Assembly (NCBI RefSeq): GCF_000333955.1
Contig: NZ_CAPS01000045.1
Coordinates: 1-47,253, forward strand
DNA from: Rhodococcus sp. AW25M09
Lineage (GTDB): Bacteria > Actinomycetota > Actinomycetes > Mycobacteriales > Mycobacteriaceae
Direction: 5' to 3'
Length of the DNA: 47,253 bases
Shown here: positions 29,292 through 39,174 of the stretch, one piece after another
How the letters are laid out: each line of letters begins with the position of its first letter
How positions within the stretch are numbered: position 1 is the stretch's first letter
Notes under the pieces: generated by a model
Database searches by the model: none
Told to the model about the DNA's origin: nothing
The model's input: the letters and a program-made list of their open reading frames with translations, nothing else
Position numbers and translations under genes: made by a program

Positions 29292-30271
29292 TCCGCACCA
29301 CCGGCCTGACCAAACGCTACGGATCGGTGCACGCAGTGGACGGCGTCGACCTCGACGTGCGCGCCGGCGACATCTACGGCTTCGTGGGCGCGAACGGCTC
29401 CGGTAAGACGACGACCGTGCGGATGCTGCTCGGACTGGTATTGGCGACCTCCGGACAGATACAGGTGCTCGGCGAGGACATGCCGCGTCGACGTACGAGC
29501 GTGCTGCCGCGCGTGGGGGCGCTGATCGAGAACCCCGCCGCGTACCCCAACCTCTCCGGACGACGGAACCTCACCCTGCTCGACGCAGCCGGTCCCGGTG
29601 GTTCCAGGCGCACTCGGAACACCCGGGTCGGCGAGGCCCTCGAACAGGTGGGCCTCGCCGGGGTGGGACGGAGGCCCGTCAAGCAGTACTCACTCGGCAT
29701 GCGGCAGCGTCTCGGTCTGGCCGCGGCGCTGATGCGCACCCCCGAGCTGCTGATCCTCGACGAACCGACAAACGGCCTCGACCCACAGGGGATCCTGGAG
29801 ATCCGAGAGCTGCTGCTGGGCCTGCACGCCCAGGGCACCACCATCTTCCTGTCGAGCCACCTGCTGGCCGAGGTGGAGCAGCTGTGCGACCGAGTGGGAG
29901 TGCTGGATCGGGGTCGACTCGTACTACAGGACCAACTCTCCGCGATGCAGCAGCCCACCGGCCGGGTGCTCGTGCGCACTCCGGACCACGACCGGGCGGT
30001 GACCGTGCTTTCGGGCGTCGAGGACGCCACAGTGCTTTCGGGCGTCGAGGACTCCACGGTGCTTTCGGGCGTCGAGGGTCAGCAGCTCGTCATCGAACAC
30101 CCGGACCCGGCCCTGCTGAACCGACTGCTCGTCGAGAACGGGGTGCGGGTGAGCGAGCTCAGCCCGCAGCGAATGAGCCTCGAGCAGTCCGTACTGGCCG
30201 CCACCGGAAACAGTGCCGACCGCATCGACAGCGCCGAGGTCGGCCAGGCCCGGACGGAGGTGACCGCATGA
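29288..30271 (+). CDS. ABC transporter ATP-binding protein
   Basis: A 327-aa ABC-type ATPase with Walker A GANGSGKTT (about residue 37), signature YSLGMRQR, Walker B LLILDEPTNGLD and the switch His in LSSHLL. It belongs to the DrrA/CcmA/bacitracin-type exporter class. The C-terminal region (about 240-265) contains three copies of a nine-residue repeat (TVLSGVED). Its ATG overlaps the upstream gene by four bases and its TGA overlaps the permease ATG. Substrate unknown; an antibiotic, lipid or lantibiotic-like compound is typical of the class. Confidence 0.93.
   Translation: MIRTTGLTKRYGSVHAVDGVDLDVRAGDIYGFVGANGSGKTTTVRMLLGLVLATSGQIQVLGEDMPRRRTSVLPRVGALIENPAAYPNLSGRRNLTLLDAAGPGGSRRTRNTRVGEALEQVGLAGVGRRPVKQYSLGMRQRLGLAAALMRTPELLILDEPTNGLDPQGILEIRELLLGLHAQGTTIFLSSHLLAEVEQLCDRVGVLDRGRLVLQDQLSAMQQPTGRVLVRTPDHDRAVTVLSGVEDATVLSGVEDSTVLSGVEGQQLVIEHPDPALLNRLLVENGVRVSELSPQRMSLEQSVLAATGNSADRIDSAEVGQARTEVTA
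30005..30077 (+). repeat. Three 27-bp tandem repeats in the ABC ATPase gene
   Basis: GTGCTTTCGGGCGTCGAGG occurs at 30005, 30032 and 30059 with an exact 27-bp period. It is translated as VLSGVED plus a spacer (AT, ST, GQ). The period keeps the reading frame. Confidence 0.95.
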
Positions 30272-31080
30272 TCGGCGTCGAGCTGGGCGCGATGCTGCGC
30301 CGACCCCGCACCTGGGTCGTCATCCTTCTGCTCAACCTGCTGCCCACCGTCGTCGCCGGCCTCCTGGCCCTGACCGACGTCGGTCCACGGCCCGGCGAGG
30401 GCCCCGCTTTTCTGTCGGCGGTCCTCGGCAACGGCCAGCTCTTCCCGCTCGCGGCGCTCGCCATCGTGCTGCCGCTGTTCCTGCCCGTGGCCGTGGCGGT
30501 CATCGCCGGAGACTCGGTCGCGGGGGAGGCTCAGGCCGGCACCCTGCGTTACCTGCTCGCCCGCCCGGTGGGGCGAACCCGGCTGCTGGTGGCGAAGCTG
30601 ATCTCGGTGGCCGCCTTCGTGCTGCTGGCCGTCGTCGTGGTCGCCGTGACCGCGTACTTCGTCGGCACGACGCTGTTCGACTCCTCGCCATTGGGGGGCG
30701 TCGCCAGCGTGTCCGGCACGGTGCTCACCGGGGAACAGGTCGCCGTGCGCACCGTCATCGCCGTGTTCTACGTGACGCTGTCCATGCTCGGGGTCGCCGC
30801 CATGGGGCTGTTCCTGTCGACCCTGACCGACTCACCGCTCGCCGCGACACTGGGCGCGTTGGCGTTTCTCATCGCCGGCTCGCTACTGCTGACCCTCGAT
30901 GCCGCCGACGCCATCGCGCCGTACTTGCCGACGCGGTACTGGCTGGCCTTCGTCGACCTGTTCCGCGACCCGGTGCCGATGCGGGACCTGCTGCGCGGCG
31001 TCGGTTTGCAAGCCGTCTACGTCGTCGTGCTGCTCGGGGCAGCGTGGGCGAACTTCACCACCAAGGACATCACGAGCTGA
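30268..31080 (+). CDS. ABC transporter permease
   Basis: A 270-aa ABC-2-type membrane protein with about six helices. The motifs include EAQAGTLRYLLARPVGRTRLLVAKL (quoted in part: LLARPVGRTRLLVAKL), the usual loop after helix 2 of ABC-2 exporters. The ATG at 30268 overlaps the ATPase stop. A frame from 29884 is only a through-read. It forms an export unit with the ATPase and the LolA-like protein. Its stop overlaps the end of the convergent lipase gene by 11 bp. Confidence 0.9.
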   Translation: MIGVELGAMLRRPRTWVVILLLNLLPTVVAGLLALTDVGPRPGEGPAFLSAVLGNGQLFPLAALAIVLPLFLPVAVAVIAGDSVAGEAQAGTLRYLLARPVGRTRLLVAKLISVAAFVLLAVVVVAVTAYFVGTTLFDSSPLGGVASVSGTVLTGEQVAVRTVIAVFYVTLSMLGVAAMGLFLSTLTDSPLAATLGALAFLIAGSLLLTLDAADAIAPYLPTRYWLAFVDLFRDPVPMRDLLRGVGLQAVYVVVLLGAAWANFTTKDITS

Positions 31081-31879
31081 GACGGCTGCAATCAGCCGCG
31101 CCGAGCTGGGTGGTGGAGCTGCCGTCCAGTTCGTCGGACACGATCGCAGCAACGAGAGAATCGCGGGGCAGACTGCCGTGGTCGACGGTGGAGTCGGCAC
31201 ACACGCTCTGGACGGGGACGTTGATGGCCCCGTCGAGGGCGGCCGAGGTCGGCGGCGTCACCACCTGATCCACCTCGGTCCAGATCGACACCCACTGCGG
31301 CCCTTCCGGTGTCTCGTCGCCGGAGTTCAACCCGGTGAGCAGGGGGCTGTTCGGGTCGAGCTGCTGACATGCCGTCGGGCATCGGTCGGGCACGAACTGG
31401 GCCGCCAGCCCCGCCACCTGGGTGCCGTGGTGCGGGGAGCCGAGGGTCACGATGCGTCGGGCCTGCTCGGCACCGCCCAGGTCGGTGGCCCAGATCCGGG
31501 CCACCACCCCGCCCGCGGAATACCCGACGACGTCGACCGAGGTCGCCCCGGTGCGGCTCAGAGCCTCGTCGGCCGCGCCGCGGAGGGTCTTTGCCTGCTC
31601 GGTGAGGTCGCCGATGCCACCCTCGGGCAGGGCCACCACGGTGGCGTCGCGACCGTCTTCCCGCAGCACACCCGCAAGCACGTCCAGCGCATCGGTGGAA
31701 CCGCCGTACCCGGGCACCAGCAGCACCGGACCCGGAACGGACTGGTCGACGCTCGCCACTGGGGCGCCGGTGCCGCGCGAGAGAGCAAAGGCCACCGCTG
31801 CCGCGAGGACACCGATGACGACGAGGGCGAGCACACCGAGGACGAGCCGGCGGCGAGCCGGGGCGAGGGAGGAGAACAC
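31070..31879 (-). CDS. Alpha/beta-hydrolase (lipase-like), membrane-anchored
   Basis: A 269-aa alpha/beta-hydrolase of the triacylglycerol-lipase/PGAP1-like group. The oxyanion segment is LLVPGYGGSTDA, the nucleophile elbow is VGYSAGG with Ser near residue 125, and VTLGSPHHGT and the late His in DHGSLPRD complete the triad. A basic start and a helix (LVLGVLALVVIGVLAAAVAF) predict export with an N-terminal anchor. The GTG at 31879 fits this topology. The longer open frame back into thiE is excluded. Substrate unknown. Confidence 0.87.
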   Translation of the reverse strand: MFSSLAPARRRLVLGVLALVVIGVLAAAVAFALSRGTGAPVASVDQSVPGPVLLVPGYGGSTDALDVLAGVLREDGRDATVVALPEGGIGDLTEQAKTLRGAADEALSRTGATSVDVVGYSAGGVVARIWATDLGGAEQARRIVTLGSPHHGTQVAGLAAQFVPDRCPTACQQLDPNSPLLTGLNSGDETPEGPQWVSIWTEVDQVVTPPTSAALDGAINVPVQSVCADSTVDHGSLPRDSLVAAIVSDELDGSSTTQLGAADCSRLSS

Positions 31880-31925
31880 TCGGTCCAGTGTGCCCGTCGA
31901 CGGTGTTGCGCGGTGATCGTCGAGG

Positions 31926-32618
31926 CTAGGCCTGCAACGCCTGGACCAGCTGACGAGCCGCTGCCTGCGGATCGCGGGCTTCGGTGATAGCGCGGACCAC
32001 CACGATGCGGTCGGCACCGGTTGCCCGAACCTGATCAACATTGGTCGCGTCGACTCCGCCGATGGCGAACCACGGCCGTTCCGGTAGCGCATCGGCAGTG
32101 GCCCGCAGCGCCTCTAGCCCCGCGGCCTTGCGGTTCGGCTTGGTGGGCGTCGGCCACACCGGCCCGACGGCGAAGTAGTCGACGCCGTCTTCGATCGCGG
32201 CGAGCGAGGACTGGGCACGGTTCTGCGTGGAACGGCCGATCACCACGTCCGGCCCGAGGATCTTCCGGGCGTAGTGCACCGGCAGATCGCCCTGACCGAG
32301 ATGCAGCACGTCGGCTCCCGAGGCCAGAGCCAGATCCGCGCGATCGTTGACCGCCAGTAGCGCACCGTGCCGCTTGGTGGCGGCGAGCAGAACGGCCAGC
32401 GCAGCGAGCTCGTCCTTGGCTTCGAGGGGCCCGTACTCGCGTTCACCGGCGGAATTCTTGTCACGCAGCTGGATGATGTCGACGCCACCGGACAAAGCGG
32501 CTTCGGCGAACTGGGCGAGGTCTCCCTTCTCACGCCTGGCATCGGTACACAGGTACAGGCGAGCGGACGCAAGTCGCTCACGGGGAGTCTGATTGCGGGC
32601 GGTCTGAGATGGATGCAC
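31926..32618 (-). CDS. thiE: Thiamine-phosphate synthase
   Basis: A 230-aa TIM-barrel enzyme that joins HMP-PP and carboxy-thiazole phosphate to make thiamine phosphate. It has [25 protein letters not shown] (diphosphate-binding Lys), [31 protein letters not shown] and the C-terminal phosphate loop [10 protein letters not shown]. The GTG at 32618 is the best available start but lacks a good ribosome site. It lies back to back with thiO, and the TPP riboswitch is on the opposite strand, so it does not obviously control thiE. Confidence 0.92.
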   Translation of the reverse strand: MHPSQTARNQTPRERLASARLYLCTDARREKGDLAQFAEAALSGGVDIIQLRDKNSAGEREYGPLEAKDELAALAVLLAATKRHGALLAVNDRADLALASGADVLHLGQGDLPVHYARKILGPDVVIGRSTQNRAQSSLAAIEDGVDYFAVGPVWPTPTKPNRKAAGLEALRATADALPERPWFAIGGVDATNVDQVRATGADRIVVVRAITEARDPQAAARQLVQALQA

Positions 32619-32679
32619 GAATCGAACTGTATTCTCTTGGGGGCCGTCTTCGATGATGGAGTGGCCGAGAAATCGCGGG

Positions 32680-32766
32680 AGTCCCGGGGATCGTGGGGCT
32701 GAGAGTGGGTTCGCCGCCCTTACCGTCAATACCTGAACCCGATCATGCGGGCGCAGGGAGTGAGGA
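32680..32766 (+). ncRNA. TPP riboswitch (THI element) before thiO
   Basis: The conserved parts are in order: CGGGGATC, GGGCTGAGA (32696-32704), then ACCTGA (32731-32736), the CCCGATCATGCGGG stem-loop and GCGCAGGGA (32751-32759). These match the thi-box consensus bound by thiamine pyrophosphate. The last conserved AGGGA runs directly into GAGTGAGG, which serves as the ribosome site of the thiO GTG at 32768. Ligand binding would be expected to hide this site. Boundaries are approximate. Confidence 0.93.
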
Positions 32767-32767
32767 C

Positions 32768-33840
32768 GTGAATCGCGTGCACATCGCCATAATCGGCGGA
32801 GGCGTCATCGGGTTGTCGACGGCCTTGCGTCTGCAGGAGGACGGCCACCGCGTGGTCGTACACGATCCCGCATTGGGCCGGGGCGCGTCCTGGGTCGCCG
32901 GCGGCATGCTGGCACCGCTCTCCGAGGGCTGGCCCGGTGAACACGAACTACTGCATCTCGGCGCCGCCTCGCTGGCGCGGTGGCCAGAATTTGCTCGACG
33001 CCTCCCCGGCCCCTCGGTGTTCTCCGCGACCGGATCGTTGACGGTTGCCCTCGACTCCGCCGATGCCGCCGACCTGCGGACCATCGCCGAATGGGTGGGC
33101 GAGCAAGGACACGAGCTGGAGATTCTGAGCCGGGCGCAGCTGCGAGAGCTCGAACCTGCACTGGCACCGAATATTCGACTCGGAATGCTGGCTTCGACCG
33201 AGCTCTCCGTGGACAATCGAGCGCTGGTGGCCGCACTCGAGCAGGGCTGCATCGACGCCGGAGTCGAGTTTTTGACCGCCCCGGTGAAGACCATGCCCGA
33301 CGCCGACCACGTGGTATTGGCCGCAGGGACGCACTCGGCCGCGCTGTGGCCGACGCTGCCCGTCCGTCCGGTCAAGGGCGAAATTCTCCGGTTGCGGCGT
33401 CGGCCGAGCGCTACTGCGCCGCCGAACCGTACCGTCCGCGGAACCGTGCACGGCCGCCCGATCTACCTGGTGCCGCGCGGGGACGGATTGGTCGTGGGCG
33501 CAACGCAATACGAGTCCGGGCAAGATACGCAGGTCACCGTCGCGGGGGTGCGAGACCTGATAGCCGACGCCGAACGACTCATGCCGAGCATCGGCGAATA
33601 CGAACTGTACGAGACCGCCGCGGGTCTGCGCCCCATGAGTCCGGACGGGCTACCGATCATCGGCCGACTGGCCGAGAACGTCATCGTCGCCACCGGCCAC
33701 GGGCGCAACGGCATCCTGCTCGCCCCCATCACCGCCGACGCGGTGGCCGCGCTGATCGCCGGCGAGGAGATCGCCGAGGCGAAATCCGCCACCCCCGAAC
33801 GTTTTCCGCACATTCACAGTCTGCAGATCGAAAGGACACC

Positions 33841-33844
<4 letters not shown>
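32768..33844 (+). CDS. thiO: Glycine oxidase ThiO
   Basis: A 358-aa FAD-dependent oxidase that turns glycine into dehydroglycine for the thiazole part of thiamine. The FAD motif is [15 protein letters not shown] at the N-terminus, followed by [14 protein letters not shown]. The C-terminal part has [31 protein letters not shown] and [13 protein letters not shown]. Length is standard. The GTG at 32768 lies straight after the TPP riboswitch. The TGA overlaps the thiS ATG (ATGA). The thiO-thiS-thiG operon is controlled by the riboswitch. Confidence 0.94.
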
Positions 33845-34811
<967 letters not shown>

Positions 34812-35076
34812 CCGGCCGTGTCGTCGGCGCGGCACCTTCTGTGGCTGCGTATCCGGCAAACGCGCGCGCTTGTGCGAAACGCGCGCAGAATAGTGGCGAA
34901 TACGAGGCGAATCCACGCGCATCTGGCAAACGCGCGCGCATTTGCGGGCGCGCCTATGGTGGCCGCGTGCCGCCGATGCGACCGACTGTCTCAGGGTGTG
35001 GGTCATCCGAAAGGATGATGGAGAAGGCGACTGTGGGCCGATGTGCGAACGCGTTCGATCGGGGAAGGTTGTTCCC
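34812..35076. repeat. Intergenic region with CGCGCG-rich direct repeats
   Basis: No gene is seen in these 265 bases. GGCAAACGCGCGCGC occurs at about 34855 and again at 34925. A related GCGAAACGCGCGC lies between (about 34877). Nearby are GGCGAATAC and GGCGAATCC, so the stretch looks like repeated ATCTGGCAAACGCGCGC-type units. The G/C tracts can fold into hairpins and could act as a terminator for thiG or as a dispersed genomic repeat. Confidence 0.55.
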
Positions 35077-36039
35077 ATGATCGAAGTGACAGGACTGACC
35101 AAGCAATACGGCGCGGTGACGGCGGTCGACAACCTCACCTTCACCATCAAACCCGGCATCGTGACCGGCTTCCTGGGCCCCAACGGCGCAGGAAAGTCGA
35201 CCACGATGCGGATGATCCTCGGTCTCGACCGACCCACCTCGGGTACGGCGACCATCGAGGGCAAGAGCTACAGCCACCTGAAGCAGCCACTGCGTAGCGT
35301 CGGAGCTCTGCTCGACGCCAAGTGGGTGCACCCGAACCGCTCGGCGCGTGCGCACCTCGAGTGGATGGCCGCCTCCAACGGCATCCCCAAGTCTCGCGTC
35401 GAGGAGGTGCTGCGTCTGGTGGGACTGTCCGACGTGGCGAAGAAGAATGCGGGCGGCTTCTCGCTCGGTATGTCTCAGCGCCTCGGCCTCGCGGGCGCGT
35501 TGCTCGGTGATCCCAAGGTGCTGCTGTTCGACGAGCCGGTCAACGGGCTCGACCCCGAAGGTATCGTCTGGATCCGAAAGTTCATGCAGCGCTTGGCTGC
35601 CGAGGGGCGAACGGTGCTGGTCTCGAGCCACCTGCTCTCGGAGATGGCGCAGACTGCCGAGCACCTCATCGTCATCGGACGCGGCAAGTTGATCTCCGAT
35701 TCCTCGGTGCAGGAATTCATCGACCACGCCTCCGAGGCCTCGGTGCGCGTGCGCAGCCCGCAGCTCGACGGTCTCCGCAAGGCCCTGACCACGGCCGGGC
35801 TCACAGTGCGTGAGCCGGACCAGACCGACGAGCTGCAACCCTCGCTCGTGGTATTGAACTCCACGACGGACGCGATCGGCGACATCGCCGGCCGGTCCGG
35901 AATCACATTGCACGAGTTGGCCTCTCAGCGAGGATCGCTCGAGGAAGCATTCATGAAACTCACCGGAGACACAGTGCAATATCACGGCTCGGGAGCCGAA
36001 GAATCTGGCAATCAGCAAGCGATGGGCGGGTCACTCTGA
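35077..36039 (+). CDS. ABC transporter ATP-binding protein
   Basis: A 320-aa ABC exporter ATPase with Walker A GPNGAGKST near residue 38, signature FSLGMSQR, Walker B LLFDEPVNGLDPEG and switch His in SSHLLSEM. It belongs to the bacitracin/BcrA-like and ABC-2 group. The ATG at 35077 has GGAAGG upstream; the open frame begins earlier in non-coding repeats. Its TGA overlaps the ATG of the permease (TGATG). It resembles the first ABC ATPase only in general class and is not a recent copy. Confidence 0.93.
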   Translation: MIEVTGLTKQYGAVTAVDNLTFTIKPGIVTGFLGPNGAGKSTTMRMILGLDRPTSGTATIEGKSYSHLKQPLRSVGALLDAKWVHPNRSARAHLEWMAASNGIPKSRVEEVLRLVGLSDVAKKNAGGFSLGMSQRLGLAGALLGDPKVLLFDEPVNGLDPEGIVWIRKFMQRLAAEGRTVLVSSHLLSEMAQTAEHLIVIGRGKLISDSSVQEFIDHASEASVRVRSPQLDGLRKALTTAGLTVREPDQTDELQPSLVVLNSTTDAIGDIAGRSGITLHELASQRGSLEEAFMKLTGDTVQYHGSGAEESGNQQAMGGSL

Positions 36040-36809
36040 TGGGCGTCTTGGCAGCAGAAAGAATCAAGTTCACCTCGACCAAATCGCCGTGGTGGTGCAG
36101 CGCGATCGTGGTGGTGTTCGGCCTCGGGTTCGGAGCCATCCTCGGTTGGGCCGCGAAGACCGCCCTCGGCCCCGACGCTCCGGAGGGGCTTCCGCCGACC
36201 ACCGCGTACGACGTCGTCAGCAGCGGTGTGGGCGGGCTGGGGGTCATGGTGTTGATGATCCTGGCGGCCCTCACTGTCACCAGCGAATACCGCTTCGGCC
36301 TGATTCGGACGACATTCCAGGCAGTCACCAATCGGGCGTCGGTGCTCGGAGCCAAGGCGCTCATCGTCGGCATCTACGGAGCGGTGCTGTCGTTGATCCT
36401 GGCGTTCGGTGCACTGTTCCTGGCGAAGTCGATCGCGGGCGAGGAAGCGGGCGCGCTGATGAGCTTCGATGTCGACGGCACCTGGCGCGTCGTCTACGGC
36501 ACGGCGATTCTGGCGTTCGTGCAGATCTTCCTGGCCGTCGCGGTGGGCGCGCTCATTCGGCAGTCCGCCGGCGCGATCGCCGTCCTGCTGCTGTGGCCGT
36601 TGCTCATCGAGAACCTCGTCGGGCTCATCCCGAAGGTCGGCGAGAAGATTCAGCCGTTCCTGCCGTTCAAGAACGCCGACCATTTCCTGGCCGGCTCGGG
36701 AGGAGTTGATTTCCACTGGGGGCCGGTCGGCAGTCTTGTCTACTTCGTCGTCTTCACCGCGGTGATCTTCGGGGTAGCAGTGCTCGTCGTCAATCGTCGC
36801 GACGCCTGA
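36039..36809 (+). CDS. ABC transporter permease
   Basis: A 256-aa ABC-2-type permease with about six helices. It opens with a short RIKFTSTKSPWW (typical of this permease family), then IVVVFGLGFGAILG, VMVLMILAALTVTSEYRFG (quoted in part), FVQIFLAVAVGAL and LLLWPLLIENLVGL. The TSEYRFG-type loop matches BcrB-like exporters that confer resistance or move small peptides. It is coupled to the ATPase by a one-base overlap. Substrate unknown. Confidence 0.9.
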   Translation: MGVLAAERIKFTSTKSPWWCSAIVVVFGLGFGAILGWAAKTALGPDAPEGLPPTTAYDVVSSGVGGLGVMVLMILAALTVTSEYRFGLIRTTFQAVTNRASVLGAKALIVGIYGAVLSLILAFGALFLAKSIAGEEAGALMSFDVDGTWRVVYGTAILAFVQIFLAVAVGALIRQSAGAIAVLLLWPLLIENLVGLIPKVGEKIQPFLPFKNADHFLAGSGGVDFHWGPVGSLVYFVVFTAVIFGVAVLVVNRRDA

Positions 36810-36842
36810 CGCTGCGCGAAATGACTGGGTAGGGTGTCCGTT

Positions 36843-38315
36843 ATGCGGATTTCCTTGCTTGCAGGTAGCGCAGTCACGGTCCTGATTCTGGCCGGTTGCT
36901 CGTCCACCTCTGGTACAGGGGCGGGAGGCGAGGAACCGGCCAGAGTTTTCGCGACACCCGACGGGCCGGGCCTGTCGGTAGCAGTCACCGAGGATGCGCT
37001 CGTCGGGCACCTCGAGCAGCTGGAAACCATTGCCGCCGCGAACGACGGAAACCGCGCCGCCGGTACCGCCGGATACGACGCGAGTGTCGATTATGTTCTC
37101 TCGCAACTCGAATCGGCTGGTTTCGAGGTCGCCACACCGGAATTCGAGTTCGACACTTTCGAGGCGCAGACTCAGATCCTGTCGGTTGCGGGAACCGAGA
37201 TTCCGGTGTTCGCGCTCAGTTACTCACCGACCACCGGTGCCGAGGGCATCACCGCGAGAGTCGTCGGTGCCCCGCCCGATGCGGACGGCTGCGAGGCGGC
37301 CGATTACGCCGGACTCGACCTGGCCGGTGCCATCGCGGTCGTGCCGCGCGGAGTCTGTCCGTTCGGTGTGAAGCAAAGTGTCGCAGCAGAATTGGGTGCC
37401 GCCGCTGCAATCATCGTCAACAACGAACCGGGACCACTGGACTCCGGGACGCTCGGCGACGCCGAGACCGGAAAGATTCCGACCGGCGGAGTCGGCCAGG
37501 ACGACGCCGCAGCAGTGCTCGCGGCTCCCGAGGTCACGCTGACGCTCGATACCACGACCGAAACGACGAAGAGCCGCAACATCATTGCGCAGACCACCAC
37601 CGGTTCGACCGAGAACGTGGTGGTGGCCGGCGCACATCTCGACAGCGTTCCCGAGGGTCCGGGCATCAACGACAACGGCTCCGGCACCGCGGCAGTACTC
37701 GAGACGGCACTGCAGATGGGCAGTGCTCCCGAGGTGACCAACGCGGTTCGCTTCGCGTTCTGGGGTGCCGAGGAGCAGGGGCTCGTCGGCTCCACCGAAT
37801 ACGTCGAGAGCCTGTCCGACGAGGACAAGCGAAACATCGCGCTGTACTTGAACTTCGACATGGTCGGCTCGCACAACGCCGGGTACCTCGCCTACGACGG
37901 CGACGATTCCGACAAGGTGGGCGAGCCCGCGGGACCGGACGGATCCGACGGCATCGAGCGCACGTTCGTCGAGCGACTGGCCGACGACGGTGTGACCGTC
38001 GACGGCACCGATTTCGACGGTCGCTCGGACTACGGCCCGTTCATCGAGGTCGGTATCCCCGCCGGCGGGGTGTTCAGCGGCGCGGACGAGAACAAGACCG
38101 CCGAGCAGGCCGAGAAGTGGGGCGGCACCGCCGATCAGGCATTCGACGAGAACTATCACACCGATCAGGACACGTTGGCCAACGTCGACCGAGACGCCTT
38201 GGCCGCGAACGGCGCGGCCGTGGCCTACGGAATCGGCGTCTACGCGCAGTCTGTGGAGGGTCCCAACGGGGTGCCGGTGGGGGCGGAGCGCGAGGCTGCA
38301 CGGGCCGACGGGTGA
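36843..38315 (+). CDS. lpqL: LpqL-like M28 aminopeptidase lipoprotein
   Basis: A 490-aa secreted zinc peptidase. The signal peptide ends in the lipobox LILAGC (Cys near residue 19). A PA domain is inserted at about 130-240 (GAIAVVPRGVCPFG). The M28 catalytic part follows, with AGAHLDSV, NDNGSGTAA, GAEEQGLVGS, FDMVGS and YHTDQDTL giving the His, Asp, Glu, Asp and His metal ligands. It should hydrolyse N-terminal residues of peptides at the cell surface. The ATG at 36843 gives a normal signal peptide; a GTG three codons earlier is possible. The M. tuberculosis counterpart is Rv0418. Confidence 0.9.
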   Translation: MRISLLAGSAVTVLILAGCSSTSGTGAGGEEPARVFATPDGPGLSVAVTEDALVGHLEQLETIAAANDGNRAAGTAGYDASVDYVLSQLESAGFEVATPEFEFDTFEAQTQILSVAGTEIPVFALSYSPTTGAEGITARVVGAPPDADGCEAADYAGLDLAGAIAVVPRGVCPFGVKQSVAAELGAAAAIIVNNEPGPLDSGTLGDAETGKIPTGGVGQDDAAAVLAAPEVTLTLDTTTETTKSRNIIAQTTTGSTENVVVAGAHLDSVPEGPGINDNGSGTAAVLETALQMGSAPEVTNAVRFAFWGAEEQGLVGSTEYVESLSDEDKRNIALYLNFDMVGSHNAGYLAYDGDDSDKVGEPAGPDGSDGIERTFVERLADDGVTVDGTDFDGRSDYGPFIEVGIPAGGVFSGADENKTAEQAEKWGGTADQAFDENYHTDQDTLANVDRDALAANGAAVAYGIGVYAQSVEGPNGVPVGAEREAARADG

Positions 38316-38352
38316 GGCCAGGTATGTGTAACTGTGGGTTACGCTCGATATT

Positions 38353-39174
38353 GTGAACGCAGTCGTCGCCTCGGTGGTGGAGTGGGTCCGCACCACCAAC
38401 CGAGCACCCACAGTGGTCGGGGCAGTTCGGCGTGTGCGTCGAGCATTACCCGGTGACCCCACATTCGGCGATCCCATGTCGATCGACGGTCCGGGACGAG
38501 CACTGGCCGTCGCCCGGGTGGCCGATCGGTTTCTGGCGGCGAACGGACTCGACGACGAACCGGGCGCGTCTCGTGAAGTCGGCCTCGGTGCCCTGCAGGT
38601 GTGGCAGGCGATCCTCGAACGAGCAGGGCGAGGCCGCGGCGAACAGGACGTCACGATCGTGTTCACCGATCTGGTCGGCTTCTCGTCGTGGTCGCTGCGT
38701 GCGGGCGACACGGCCACGTTGACCTTGCTCCGTAAGGTCTCCAAGGCCGTCGAACCCGAAGTCGCGTTCCGCGGGGGCCATGTCGTCAAGAGGCTGGGCG
38801 ACGGGATCATGGCCGTGTTCACCGATGCGGGCAAAGCTGTCGATGCAGTGTTCGCAGCGAAGGAGGCTCTACGCGGCGTCGACGTCGACGGCTACACCCC
38901 GACCATGCGAGTCGGTATCCACACCGGCAGCCCGCGTCAGGTCGGATCGGACTGGCTCGGCGTCGACGTCACCGTCGCCGCCCGGGTGATGCAGACCGGC
39001 GGAAACGGGAACGTGATGATCTCGGGGGCAGCGCTGGCTGCCGTGCCACCGGAGGTGCTCGACGCGTTGCAGGTGGTGTCCAAGCCCTATCGGCGCAGTT
39101 TCTTCGCTCCGAAGATCAAGGGCGCACCGGACGACCTACGCATCCTCCGGCTCGTGCAGTCGCCACAGCGGTGA
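38353..39174 (+). CDS. Class III adenylate/guanylate cyclase-like protein
   Basis: A 273-aa soluble protein. The first 95 residues form a helical N-terminal part of unknown fold. The CHD cyclase domain spans about 98-260: TIVFTDLVGFSSWS (first metal Asp), HVVKRLGDGIMAVF (substrate Lys and second metal Asp), MRVGIHTG and VDVTVAARVM. In the last motif the transition-state Arg is kept but the usual Asn (VNxAAR) is Thr. The adenine-selecting Lys suggests ATP as substrate, although the lost Asn may lower activity. The GTG at 38353 is used. The 3' end overlaps the convergent thiD gene by 39 bp. Confidence 0.85.
   Translation: MNAVVASVVEWVRTTNRAPTVVGAVRRVRRALPGDPTFGDPMSIDGPGRALAVARVADRFLAANGLDDEPGASREVGLGALQVWQAILERAGRGRGEQDVTIVFTDLVGFSSWSLRAGDTATLTLLRKVSKAVEPEVAFRGGHVVKRLGDGIMAVFTDAGKAVDAVFAAKEALRGVDVDGYTPTMRVGIHTGSPRQVGSDWLGVDVTVAARVMQTGGNGNVMISGAALAAVPPEVLDALQVVSKPYRRSFFAPKIKGAPDDLRILRLVQSPQR

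Noticed and set aside
28214..30271. 685-aa plus frame running through the LolA-like gene into the ABC ATPase
   Set aside because: The first 350 residues are an Arg-rich out-of-frame reading; the ABC protein begins properly at ATG 29288, so this is not a fusion.
31880..32092. N-terminal extension of the lipase into thiE
   Set aside because: The extra residues are the complement-frame reading of thiE; GTG 31879 gives a normal export anchor.
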